IMG/VR virus record: IMGVR_UViG_3300000115_000108
Coordinates: 5,603 to 31,685 of that record
DNA length: 26,083 nt
Direction: 5' to 3' (one strand)
Source: a virus
The notes under the pieces were generated by a model, which was not told the origin of the DNA, made no database searches, and saw only the letters and a program-made list of their open reading frames with translations. Shown piece after piece: positions 11,991-19,179 of the stretch. Both the position numbers and the translations under genes were made by a program. Within the stretch, counting starts at the first letter, position 1, and each line of letters begins with the position of its first letter.

Positions 11991-12179
11991 TTATAAATCA
12001 TAGGGTTTTGTGTCATTAGCCACTATTTTACACGTGGATTGTATGTCATCTATAAGATGATTCACTTCAGCGTCACGCTCAGGCGTCTTTGGATGATTAT
12101 ACTTCAAGTTGTATAACTTATCTGCCTGAGCTTTGATACTATCAATCTTCTTACAAAAATCACTAATCTTGTGTAGCAT
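11991..12179 (-). CDS. hypothetical 62-residue helical protein
   Basis: Not recognised. A small soluble protein predicted as a two-helix hairpin: ISDFCKKIDSIKAQADKLYN, a Pro-rich turn (HPKTPERD), then AEVNHLIDDIQSTCKIVAND. Two cysteines lie at similar positions in the two helices. The start overlaps the exported 75-residue gene by 17 bases, and the stop lies just upstream of the next promoter. Confidence 0.6.
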   Translation of the reverse strand: MLHKISDFCKKIDSIKAQADKLYNLKYNHPKTPERDAEVNHLIDDIQSTCKIVANDTKPYDL

Positions 12180-12390
12180 TTTTCTTCCTAAACAAATTTA
12201 ATATTGATTTTTTTGTATTTGTTAATTGGGTTTTACTATCTGCCCAACTCTTTGTTTGATACTCAACAATTTTGTTTTTCTCACTTGTCAACCAGTTACT
12301 TACTGGATTTGCACTTGCCATATTCATTGATACTAGTATTACTGTAACTAATAACGTAGCAAATAGCAATGATTTTTTCATATTCCACAT
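12163..12390 (-). CDS. exported 75-residue protein
   Basis: A signal peptide (MKKSLLFATLLVTVILVSMN, then MASA and cleavage before NPVSNW) with a 50-residue mature, basic, Trp-containing helix-rich part and no cysteine. The ATG at 12390 overlaps the previous stop (TAATG) and has GGAAG five bases upstream; a second ATG at 12381 would begin MKKS directly. Function unknown; it may act at the membrane surface because the mature part is amphipathic. Confidence 0.66.
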   Translation of the reverse strand: MWNMKKSLLFATLLVTVILVSMNMASANPVSNWLTSEKNKIVEYQTKSWADSKTQLTNTKKSILNLFRKKNATQD

Positions 12391-12662
12391 TATGTCTTCC
12401 TTCCCATTGTTTTAAAATCAGCTTTATCAACTACTTGGTAGTTACCTTTATTATAGGCAATGCCGATCGTCTTGCCTTCAGGTAACTGTACTTTAGGTTT
12501 TGACTCTTTAGTACATGCACCAGATATTCTATCACTTGTAGGTATAGAATTTCTTTTTAGACCATTTATATCTAATGTATAGTCAGGTCTATTAAATCCT
12601 TTGAGAGTTCTGGTAAACGACTCTCTATTAATCTTTAACCATTTATCTTTTGTCATAATCAA
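12390..12662 (-). CDS. hypothetical 90-residue protein
   Basis: Not recognised. A basic soluble protein with KINRESFTRTLKGFNRPDY near the start, a short polar middle and a strand-rich C-terminus (GKTIGIAYNKGNYQVV). No cysteine motif, membrane segment or signal peptide. Its start overlaps the 2H-phosphoesterase-like gene by 20 bases and its stop overlaps the exported 75-residue gene. An ATG at codon 3 is an alternative start. Confidence 0.6.
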   Translation of the reverse strand: MIMTKDKWLKINRESFTRTLKGFNRPDYTLDINGLKRNSIPTSDRISGACTKESKPKVQLPEGKTIGIAYNKGNYQVVDKADFKTMGRKT

Positions 12663-13059
12663 TATATTTTATAGTTCCTTCTACGTATCCGTATTTCTTA
12701 TCTTTTACTTTAGGGTTTGTAAACATAGTGTTAGCGTCACCTGATTTGTAGCCATTCTTATGTGATAGTGTAATATGAGCAGCGCCTTTATCATGTCTTT
12801 TGATTCTATTATACTGTTTATCAAACATATTGTCAACCCATAATGCGTCAATGTGATTGTTTGCTCTGTAACCTTTGATAAACACACCTACTTTTTTACC
12901 TACAAGTTTAGAGTATTTGTTATAAACTTTCTTAATAGGTTTAAATGCAAGTGTAACGTGATCTGATACAAGTATATCTTTTGTAGCAAGTTTCTTTACA
13001 ACGTTACAACTTTGTCTATCTAATTGTACTGCAAAATATCCGTTCACTATTTCCACCAT
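12643..13059 (-). CDS. 2H-phosphoesterase-like protein
   Basis: A 138-residue protein with the two HxT motifs of the 2H phosphoesterase superfamily: His34-x-Thr36 in SDHVTLAF and His95-x-Thr97 in AHITLSH, about 60 residues apart, each on a predicted strand. The start GYFAVQLD also fits the first strand of the fold, and the region resembles the cyclic phosphodiesterase domain of tRNA-ligase-type proteins. Family members open 2',3'-cyclic phosphates or cleave 2'-5' and cyclic nucleotide linkages; T4 Acb1 of this superfamily destroys CBASS signals. Which substrate this one has cannot be told. It overlaps both neighbours (20 and 13 bases). Confidence 0.65.
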   Translation of the reverse strand: MVEIVNGYFAVQLDRQSCNVVKKLATKDILVSDHVTLAFKPIKKVYNKYSKLVGKKVGVFIKGYRANNHIDALWVDNMFDKQYNRIKRHDKGAAHITLSHKNGYKSGDANTMFTNPKVKDKKYGYVEGTIKYIDYDKR

Positions 13060-13316
13060 TCATTCTCTTGTTCAATTGCAACATCAACATCTGATCCTTC
13101 TTTTGTTGATACAGATTTTATTTGAGCAAAATAGCACCAGTTAGACCCAAAGGTAACTGCACCTGTATATCCTAGATCAGTATCGTATTCTTTAGCATTT
13201 AATGAGGTATCATCTTCAGCAGCAATGTCTTCTTTTCTTACTGCGATACCGATGTTAACTATCTCACCAGTTCTACCTTTTTCGTCTGTTATCATATCTC
13301 CTAATTTAATTTGCAT
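13047..13316 (-). CDS. hypothetical 89-residue acidic protein
   Basis: Not recognised. The N-terminus (IKLGDMITDEKGRTGEIVNI) is a typical small SH3/KOW-like barrel start, in which GD-x-I-T-D-x-x-GRTG-x-I forms the first strands; the rest is acidic, with an aromatic segment GSNWCYFAQI. It may be a small beta-barrel protein. Its start lies ten bases after the 140-residue gene and its stop overlaps the 2H-phosphoesterase-like gene. Confidence 0.6.
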   Translation of the reverse strand: MQIKLGDMITDEKGRTGEIVNIGIAVRKEDIAAEDDTSLNAKEYDTDLGYTGAVTFGSNWCYFAQIKSVSTKEGSDVDVAIEQENEWWK

Positions 13317-13326
13317 AGTGTCTCCT

Positions 13327-13749
13327 TTAGTTTAAGTTGTAAATATAATTTGGGTTAAGTTTTTTAGTCTTGTAATTCTTTGTAAAATCAGGATCAAAAT
13401 CTTTTCTGAAACCTTGTCTACCATTAAACAATTGACCATAGTCGTTAAATAGATTGTCATCACCTGCAGCCGTTTCTGGACCGAATACATCTGCATATGT
13501 TTGATAGTACTCGTCTGGATATACTATCTCAATACCAGTAGCACCTGTGAAATTAGTAGCGTCTTCTCTATACTTTTTGTTAGCATAGGCTTTGAATTTA
13601 AGTAATTGTTTTCTATAGTATTTGATTTTCTCTATAGGTACATTTCTGTAGATAGTAGCTGAAGACCAGAAAGTATCATATTCTGTTTCAGGATCAACGT
13701 ATTCTCTTTTGTAAATAATATTAAAACTTTTAAAGTATTCTTTTGTCAT
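13327..13749 (-). CDS. hypothetical 140-residue Tyr-rich protein
   Basis: Not recognised. It is rich in Tyr, Asp and Asn; features include EYFKSFNIIYKREYVDPETE near the start, KIKYYRKQLLKFKAYANKKY (a basic helix, about 41-60) and a low-complexity DFDPDFTKNYKTKKLNPNY ending. No signal peptide or known motif. It is the first gene after the promoter at 13760-13788, heading the accessory operon with the barrel-like and 2H-phosphoesterase-like genes. Confidence 0.62.
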   Translation of the reverse strand: MTKEYFKSFNIIYKREYVDPETEYDTFWSSATIYRNVPIEKIKYYRKQLLKFKAYANKKYREDATNFTGATGIEIVYPDEYYQTYADVFGPETAAGDDNLFNDYGQLFNGRQGFRKDFDPDFTKNYKTKKLNPNYIYNLN

Positions 13750-13759
13750 ATATACACAT

Positions 13760-13788
13760 AATATATCAGAAAATTACGTAATTGTCAA
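13760..13788 (-). promoter_or_regulatory. sigma70-type promoter for the 13749-leftward operon
   Basis: TTGACA (13783-13788), 17 bases, TATATT (13760-13765). The spacer opens with a 10-base palindrome (ATTACGTAAT) right after the -35 box, and GTTTTTAACGC precedes that box as at 11949-11977. The leader is very short; the ATG is at 13749. Confidence 0.82.
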
Positions 13789-13850
13789 GCGTTAAAAACG
13801 TTGATTTTATTGACTTTTTAGGAATAATTATGAGAACAAAACGAGAACAT

Positions 13851-14393
13851 CTATGATTCGTACCCATATTTTGCGATATAATATGAATCTACTATGTCTG
13901 TGACTGGATTATTGAGTTTAGATTGCTCAAATTCTTTGACTAGGTCAACGTTAGTATCTTTTACAAACTGCTCATACATTTTTAGCTTGTCTGCATTACC
14001 CTTGCCAGTAGCATTCTTCTTTATCTGACCTGGTACTATAGATTGAAATCGTTTATTGAGTTTATACAGTTTATGTTTGAGAGCACCCATATTCTCTGCT
14101 AGGTTGAATACAAGTCCTTTACTACCATATGAGTAGCCTTCTATAAAAATATTACCAATAGCAGTATCAATAACAGAAAGCGCCCAATCGGATATCTGAT
14201 CGTGTCGTTGTTGTTCGGTGGTATAGGGTAGATGTAGTCTGCCATTTATTTTGCCATTACAAAAATTGCCTTCATATTTTTTTACGTTTGTAAGATAGTA
14301 TATCCTACAATTATCTAATTTAAACTCACCTCTACATACACATATAGCAGGACTGCTTAAACTATAATCAATTCCAATCGTCTTCTTCTTCAT
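13851..14393 (-). CDS. RuvC-like Holliday junction resolvase or related nuclease
   Basis: A 180-residue protein of the RuvC/RNase H fold. The first catalytic Asp is in KTIGIDYSLSSPAICV (strand 1), a Glu follows in NIFIEGYSYG, and a C-terminal VTDIVDSYYIAKYG supplies the last acidic residues, as in RuvC (D-E-D-D). SxxAxG-like and PGQIKKNATGKGNADK motifs match phage RuvC-like proteins, which replace T4 endonuclease VII in resolving branched DNA before packaging. The start at 14393 is chosen because it begins MKKKTIGID; it overlaps the zinc ribbon gene by 26 bases. ATG at 14399 is possible. Confidence 0.82.
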   Translation of the reverse strand: MKKKTIGIDYSLSSPAICVCRGEFKLDNCRIYYLTNVKKYEGNFCNGKINGRLHLPYTTEQQRHDQISDWALSVIDTAIGNIFIEGYSYGSKGLVFNLAENMGALKHKLYKLNKRFQSIVPGQIKKNATGKGNADKLKMYEQFVKDTNVDLVKEFEQSKLNNPVTDIVDSYYIAKYGYES

Positions 14394-14550
14394 TATCATG
14401 CTCAAAGATTGCGTCATCATCATCTATAGAAGTATCAGCACCACAAAATGCACACGTGGTAGGCTCATTGTCTTCATCTTTCCACTTGACCCAATAACTA
14501 ACATCACAGTTAGGACAAGTTATTTGTACTTTGTTTATATTATCTGACAT
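14368..14550 (-). CDS. small zinc ribbon protein with acidic tail
   Basis: A 60-residue protein with two Cys pairs, CPNC (residues 12-15) and CAFC (33-36), making one zinc ribbon with a Trp-rich hairpin between (SYWVKWKDED). The C-terminal 20 residues are almost wholly Asp/Glu/Asn. Such proteins often bind RNA polymerase or DNA-associated partners, or mimic DNA with the acidic tail, but no function can be named. It overlaps the hydrolase paralogue (16 bases) and the RuvC-like gene (26 bases). Confidence 0.72.
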   Translation of the reverse strand: MSDNINKVQITCPNCDVSYWVKWKDEDNEPTTCAFCGADTSIDDDDAIFEHDNEEEDDWN

Positions 14551-15083
14551 TCGTAATCCCTTATGTATCTTATTTTATCAAATAACTTTGCTTCTGCAAC
14601 ATCTCTCCATGCAACTGATAAAGCATTTTGAGTTTGCTCTGTAGCAGTTGTACCAGTTATCTGATAGTCGGCACACATTGTTGATAATACTTGAACATTA
14701 TAACCTAACTTTGCCCAATTGATAGCTGATATAGGTTTATTTCTAAACACACAACCAGATGTATTTGTGCCACCTATTATGATATTATTTATTTCATAAC
14801 CCATTTTTCTTACCTCTATTTTTATACTCTCAATAGTGCTACTATCACAATGTACAGTTTTCCATATGTGTCTGTTTTCTATTTTCATCATCTTTGCAAC
14901 TTCTTCCGTACGTTTGTGTTTTTCAGGATTGTGATTAGAAATAATAATAAGAGGTTTTTCTCTTACAGGATTTAATAACCATGCTAATGTAGAATAACGT
15001 TGATTATTTGTGTGTTCACTACCTAACGCAGGATGTCCTTCAAAATCAATAAGTAATATAATTGTTGTAGGTTTTAAATCCAT
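14535..15083 (-). CDS. isochorismatase-like cysteine hydrolase, paralogue B
   Basis: A 182-residue protein of the isochorismatase/nicotinamidase superfamily, with the probable triad intact: Asp13 in ILLIDFEGHPALG, Lys75 in HIWKTVH and Cys111 in IGGTNTSGCV. NWAKLGYNVQVLSTMCADY follows as the typical helix and strand. Paralogue A lies 12 kb away and shares GHPALG-x-E-x2-NN-x-RY. Characterised superfamily members hydrolyse isochorismate, nicotinamide or N-carbamoyl substrates; a role in NAD metabolism is a guess suggested by the neighbouring flavoprotein. The start overlaps the nitroreductase gene by 10 bases. Confidence 0.7.
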   Translation of the reverse strand: MDLKPTTIILLIDFEGHPALGSEHTNNQRYSTLAWLLNPVREKPLIIISNHNPEKHKRTEEVAKMMKIENRHIWKTVHCDSSTIESIKIEVRKMGYEINNIIIGGTNTSGCVFRNKPISAINWAKLGYNVQVLSTMCADYQITGTTATEQTQNALSVAWRDVAEAKLFDKIRYIRDYECQII

Positions 15084-15751
15084 TTTATTACTTCTTCTGG
15101 TTCTGGTTTCATATCCATTTTTCTTTCTTCTTGTCCCATACGATTTCTACGATATAGTTTTGCTTTACCTATACTACCTAACAATACAACAGGATATTTT
15201 ACCCAAGGTAAATCTGACCATGCTTTAAGATTAGAATATGGAAAACATGCTATTGTAGATGTATCTAAACCTTTTTCTAACGCAAAGGCTGATAAATTAG
15301 CCATAAACATACCTACTTCAGTTGCCGTTGTTCTTATCATTGATTCTACTTTTTTTGAATCTGTTTGTTCAAAATAGTCACCTTGATCTATAGACCTTTG
15401 ATAGTAAGCATTTGGTTTACACACCCTTTGTGTAAAAACTAATAGATAAGGTGCTGAGCTTAAATGTTTAAAATAAGGATTGTATCCATCTTCCTTGTGA
15501 TCTTTAATTTCTTTTTCATTTATTTGTTTTTTATTCATCATACTTTTTTGCCATATAGAGTGTTTTTCATTTACCTTGTCAGGACCTAACACATTACAAT
15601 GATATGGCATAAAACTATTTTTAGATGGTGTAACTTTCCATGCTTTCCATAGTAAATCTTCAATCAATTTTTTTTCAGGTATGTTTTCTGTATCATACAT
15701 AAAAACATGCTGTCTTCTATTTAATAAATTTAAGATTGGTTGTTGATTCAT
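15074..15751 (-). CDS. nitroreductase-like flavoprotein
   Basis: A 225-residue protein with the nitroreductase fold pattern: LLNRRQHVFMYDTENIPEKK (R-R-x-x-R/H-x-F opening), LLWKAWKVTPSKNSFMPY (A-x-x-x-PS-x-x-N-x-QPW equivalent, FMN binding), NLSAFALEKGLDT (second FMN segment) and PVVLLGSIGKAK near the end (I-x-IG). These enzymes use FMN and NAD(P)H. Nitroreductase genes occur in several T4-like cyanophages, with unknown substrates. It overlaps NrdB (TAATG-type junction at 15751) and the hydrolase, so it is in the ribonucleotide reductase transcript. Confidence 0.78.
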   Translation of the reverse strand: MNQQPILNLLNRRQHVFMYDTENIPEKKLIEDLLWKAWKVTPSKNSFMPYHCNVLGPDKVNEKHSIWQKSMMNKKQINEKEIKDHKEDGYNPYFKHLSSAPYLLVFTQRVCKPNAYYQRSIDQGDYFEQTDSKKVESMIRTTATEVGMFMANLSAFALEKGLDTSTIACFPYSNLKAWSDLPWVKYPVVLLGSIGKAKLYRRNRMGQEERKMDMKPEPEEVIKWI

Positions 15752-16857
15752 TATAGTTTGAATTTTTTAAATTGATCTTTAGTAACATCTTGTTTTACAC
15801 CACCAATAACATAAGATTCAATTTCTGTTTCTTGTGGTGCATTTTGAAGTGATCTACTGTTGAACCAATGTATAGTCCATGGTAATGGATTCTGTGATGA
15901 TGAGTGTTCATATTTTTGTTCTAAGCCTATCATTCTCATTCTTCTATTTGCTATATATTCAACATATTGATGTAACAGTTTTTCTGATAGTCCTATCATA
16001 GAACCTTTTTGAAATAGATAAGTTGCCCAATCTTTCTCTTGTTTTACAGCGTCATCATATATTTGATAGCATTCTTTTTGTGTATCTTTTATTACCTTAT
16101 TCATAACCTTATCATTTTCTTTTGTAAGATATGCTTTGATTATTTGTTGTGACATTGCAAGGTGTTGTGATTCATCTCTAGCAATAAGAGATAATATTTT
16201 AGCAGAGCCTTCCATAAGTTTTAATTCACCAAATGCAAATGAACAAGCAAATGATACGTAAAATCTTAAACCTTCTAGTACGTTTACAGTTACTAACGCA
16301 AGCCATAATGCTTTCTTTAGTTCGTACATATCAACTGATTTAGGATCATTATGCCATTTGTAACCTAATGCGATTAGTTTGTCGTATGCTTCTGTAACTG
16401 CTTTTGATCTTTCTTCAATCTTCTTATCTTCAATAATAGTATCAAATACATCACTTGGTTGTGAGTATAGGTTTTTGATTATGTATGTATAACTTCTACT
16501 ATGAATTGTTTCCATAAAGTCCCATGCTACTATGGCACCTTCTAATTCAGGATTAGTTACAAAAGGTAAAAATGCAAGGCATGGACCTCTACCTTGTACA
16601 CTATCTAACATTGTTTGATACTTTAGATTAGATGTGAATATAAACTTTTGTGATTCAGACAGTTGAGCATAGTCGTTTCTATCTTTCTGTAAAGAAACTT
16701 CTTCAGGTCTCCAGAAGAAACCTAATTGTTGTTGAGTCAATTTATCAAATATAGGATACTTAAATGTATCATATCTTTGTACAGCAAGGTCTTCGCCAAA
16801 GAACAATGGTTGTTTTGTAGCGTCTAAATTCTGTTTCTTATTAAATACTGTCTTCAT
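15751..16857 (-). CDS. nrdB: class Ia ribonucleotide reductase beta subunit
   Basis: A 368-residue NrdB. Ligands of the diiron centre and the radical Tyr are all visible: Asp85 in YQTMLDSVQGR, Glu116 and His119 in METIHSRSY with Tyr123 as the radical residue, Glu195 in VNVLEGLRFY, and Glu229 and His232 in RDESQHL. The C-terminus (DQFKKFKL) would contact NrdA. It holds the tyrosyl radical that starts reduction of ribonucleotides to deoxyribonucleotides, supplying precursors for phage DNA. The length is close to E. coli NrdB (376). The ATG follows the NrdA stop directly, with no gap, so translation is coupled. Confidence 0.97.
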   Translation of the reverse strand: MKTVFNKKQNLDATKQPLFFGEDLAVQRYDTFKYPIFDKLTQQQLGFFWRPEEVSLQKDRNDYAQLSESQKFIFTSNLKYQTMLDSVQGRGPCLAFLPFVTNPELEGAIVAWDFMETIHSRSYTYIIKNLYSQPSDVFDTIIEDKKIEERSKAVTEAYDKLIALGYKWHNDPKSVDMYELKKALWLALVTVNVLEGLRFYVSFACSFAFGELKLMEGSAKILSLIARDESQHLAMSQQIIKAYLTKENDKVMNKVIKDTQKECYQIYDDAVKQEKDWATYLFQKGSMIGLSEKLLHQYVEYIANRRMRMIGLEQKYEHSSSQNPLPWTIHWFNSRSLQNAPQETEIESYVIGGVKQDVTKDQFKKFKL

Positions 16858-19170
16858 TTATATTGTACACGAGTCGCAATTCTCGTCCTCTTCTTTTGGT
16901 TTATCCTCAGGCACATTATCGTGGAACCCAATTGGATGAGTGGGTTCGTCTTCGTCTTTTTTACTATCATATGTGTTTTGATAATAAGAAGTCTTCCAAC
17001 CTAATTTATATGTTGTCAATAAGTCTTGTGCCATTACTGATACAGGTACTTGACCTTCAGTATAGTTTTCAGGATTATATGACCAATTGCCTGATATGGC
17101 CTGGTCAAAATACTTTTGCATTACTGCAACGATATTTATATATCCTTCGTTCCCTTTCATGTCCCAAAGTAAAGTATAGAAGTTCTTTAGTTTAGAATAT
17201 TCAGGTACTATTTGTTTTAATGGGCCTTTTTTAGACTTTTTAACAGACAAATAATCTCTAGGTGGTTCAATACCATTTGTCGCATTAGAAACTACACTAG
17301 AAGATTCACTAGGCATTTGTGCTGACAATGTACTATGTCTTAAACCATGTTCTTTTATTTCTTTTCTTAAATGTTCCCAATCGTAAGTATATTCTCTTTT
17401 AACTAACTCGTCAACATCTTTCTTATATGTATCAATAGGTAATATACCATCTGCATATTTTGTAGATTTAAATGCTGAACAAGGACCCTTTTCTTTTGCA
17501 AGGTCTAAACTAGCATGTAATAGATAATATTGAAATGCTTCTGTTAGTTTATCAACTTGTCGCCATGCAAGTTTCTGATCGTATTTGTAACCTTTCTTTG
17601 CAAGGTAATGAGCAAGACCAATGTAACCAATACCTAAACTTCTACGTGCCTTTGTAGATTTCTCAGCAGCGTCAATAGGATACTTTTGATGATCTATTAT
17701 TTCATCTAAAGCTCTTACTGCTAAATCACACAATGGTTGTAGTTCATCACGTTTGTTTATCTTACCCACATTGATGGCAGATAAGATACATAAAGCAATC
17801 TCACCTTCACCATCAATATGTTGTATTGGAGTGGTTGGTAAAGTTATTTCCTGACATAGGTTTGACATGTAAATTCTATCTTTGAAAGATGAGTGGGTAT
17901 TACAATGGTCAATATTCATAATATAGATACGGCCTGTTTCAGCACGTTCTTTCAATATATCAAAAAATAATTCTTGTGCGTTTACCTTCTTTTTAGTAAC
18001 ACTGGTTTTTCTTTCTGCTTTGATATATAAATCATCAAAGTCAGGTGTACCCCATGCGTCATATAACTCTGGTACTTCATGTGGTGAAAACAAAGTTATA
18101 TCTTCGCTGTTGATAAACCTTTCGTAAAATAGTTTAGATAGTTGTATTGAGTAGTCTAGTTTTCTAACTCTATTATCTTCACTACCTTTATTGTTTTTAA
18201 GAACAATAATGTCACCTATTTCTTGGTGCCAAATTGGGAAGTGTACTGTTGCTGATCCGCCTCGTACTCCGTTTTGAGTACAGCACTTAACAGTTGCCTC
18301 AAATTTTTTAAGAAAAGGTATAACACCCGTATGTTGAACCTCGCCGCCTCTAATACGTGAGTTGATACCTCGGATCCTTCCTGCGTTAATTCCGATCCCA
18401 GCCCTTTGGGCAACATAACGCCCAACAGCCATGTCGCTACTAAAGATACTAGGTAAAGTATCATCAATGTCAACAAGGACACAAGAAGCATACTGCTTAA
18501 GAGGGGTACGGACACCAGCCATAACAGGCGTTGGGATATTAATCTTAAACGTTGATATAGCGTCATAATATTTTTTAACATAACTCATTCTCCTTTCTTT
18601 TGGATATTTAGCAAATAGTGTAGCCGCAATCATCATGTACATAAACTGTGGTGTTTCGTATACCACATTTGTACTTCTATCTTGTACAAGATATTTGTCA
18701 ATGACTTGTCTTAATCCTGCATAGGTGAAATCATAATCTCTATTGTGATTTAACCAGTTCTCCATTCTATCAAAATCTTTTCTTTGATAGTTTGTAAATA
18801 TTTCTTTGTCGTATAATTCTAAATCTACAACTTTTTTTACATGGTCATAAAAGTGTGGGTGATCCCATAACTTACCAATAACTTGTTTTCTTAAACTGTA
18901 TAATAGTAATCTGGATGCTACGTATGTGTAATTAGGGTAATTTAAATCTATTAGATCAGCAGCTGACTTAACTAGTATCTGTTGAATATCGTCTGTAGTT
19001 ATACCATCATAGAATTGTAAACCACTTTTCATTTCTACTTGTGATGATGAAACATTTGTGATGTCTTCACAAGCATACTCAACCATTTCATGTATCTTTT
19101 CAATGTTAAGAGGTTCTGTTCCTCTATTGTTTCTTTTTTTGACGCTTATTGACTCGTTACCTGTGACCAT
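16858..19170 (-). CDS. nrdA: class Ia ribonucleotide reductase alpha subunit
   Basis: A 770-residue NrdA, close to E. coli NrdA (761). An ATP-cone-like region lies at about residues 8-95 (VKKRNNRG ... IEKIHEMV), so dATP feedback is likely. Cys230 in YASCVLVD and Cys461 in ALCILSAIN form the reducible pair; NLCQE gives Asn437, Cys439 and Glu441 at the same numbers as in E. coli. The C-terminal tail has CDSC (765-768), the shuttle pair reduced by thioredoxin or glutaredoxin; the phage glutaredoxin at 9684 is a candidate partner. Radical-transfer Tyr residues near the end (KTSYYQNTY) are present. It is directly followed by NrdB and preceded by primase. Confidence 0.97.
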   Translation of the reverse strand: MVTGNESISVKKRNNRGTEPLNIEKIHEMVEYACEDITNVSSSQVEMKSGLQFYDGITTDDIQQILVKSAADLIDLNYPNYTYVASRLLLYSLRKQVIGKLWDHPHFYDHVKKVVDLELYDKEIFTNYQRKDFDRMENWLNHNRDYDFTYAGLRQVIDKYLVQDRSTNVVYETPQFMYMMIAATLFAKYPKERRMSYVKKYYDAISTFKINIPTPVMAGVRTPLKQYASCVLVDIDDTLPSIFSSDMAVGRYVAQRAGIGINAGRIRGINSRIRGGEVQHTGVIPFLKKFEATVKCCTQNGVRGGSATVHFPIWHQEIGDIIVLKNNKGSEDNRVRKLDYSIQLSKLFYERFINSEDITLFSPHEVPELYDAWGTPDFDDLYIKAERKTSVTKKKVNAQELFFDILKERAETGRIYIMNIDHCNTHSSFKDRIYMSNLCQEITLPTTPIQHIDGEGEIALCILSAINVGKINKRDELQPLCDLAVRALDEIIDHQKYPIDAAEKSTKARRSLGIGYIGLAHYLAKKGYKYDQKLAWRQVDKLTEAFQYYLLHASLDLAKEKGPCSAFKSTKYADGILPIDTYKKDVDELVKREYTYDWEHLRKEIKEHGLRHSTLSAQMPSESSSVVSNATNGIEPPRDYLSVKKSKKGPLKQIVPEYSKLKNFYTLLWDMKGNEGYINIVAVMQKYFDQAISGNWSYNPENYTEGQVPVSVMAQDLLTTYKLGWKTSYYQNTYDSKKDEDEPTHPIGFHDNVPEDKPKEEDENCDSCTI

Positions 19171-19179
19171 TATTCCCCC

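Noticed and set aside
12705-12887. 60-residue minus-strand frame inside the 2H-phosphoesterase-like gene
   Set aside because: Shadow frame of a gene with clear motifs; no ribosome site of its own.
17133-17140. TATAAATA word inside nrdA
   Set aside because: It lies in the middle of coding sequence far from a gene start and is expected by chance in AT-rich codons.
18216-18581. 121-residue minus-strand frame inside nrdA
   Set aside because: It overlaps the strongly conserved NrdA catalytic region in a different frame; Leu/Val-rich shadow translation.
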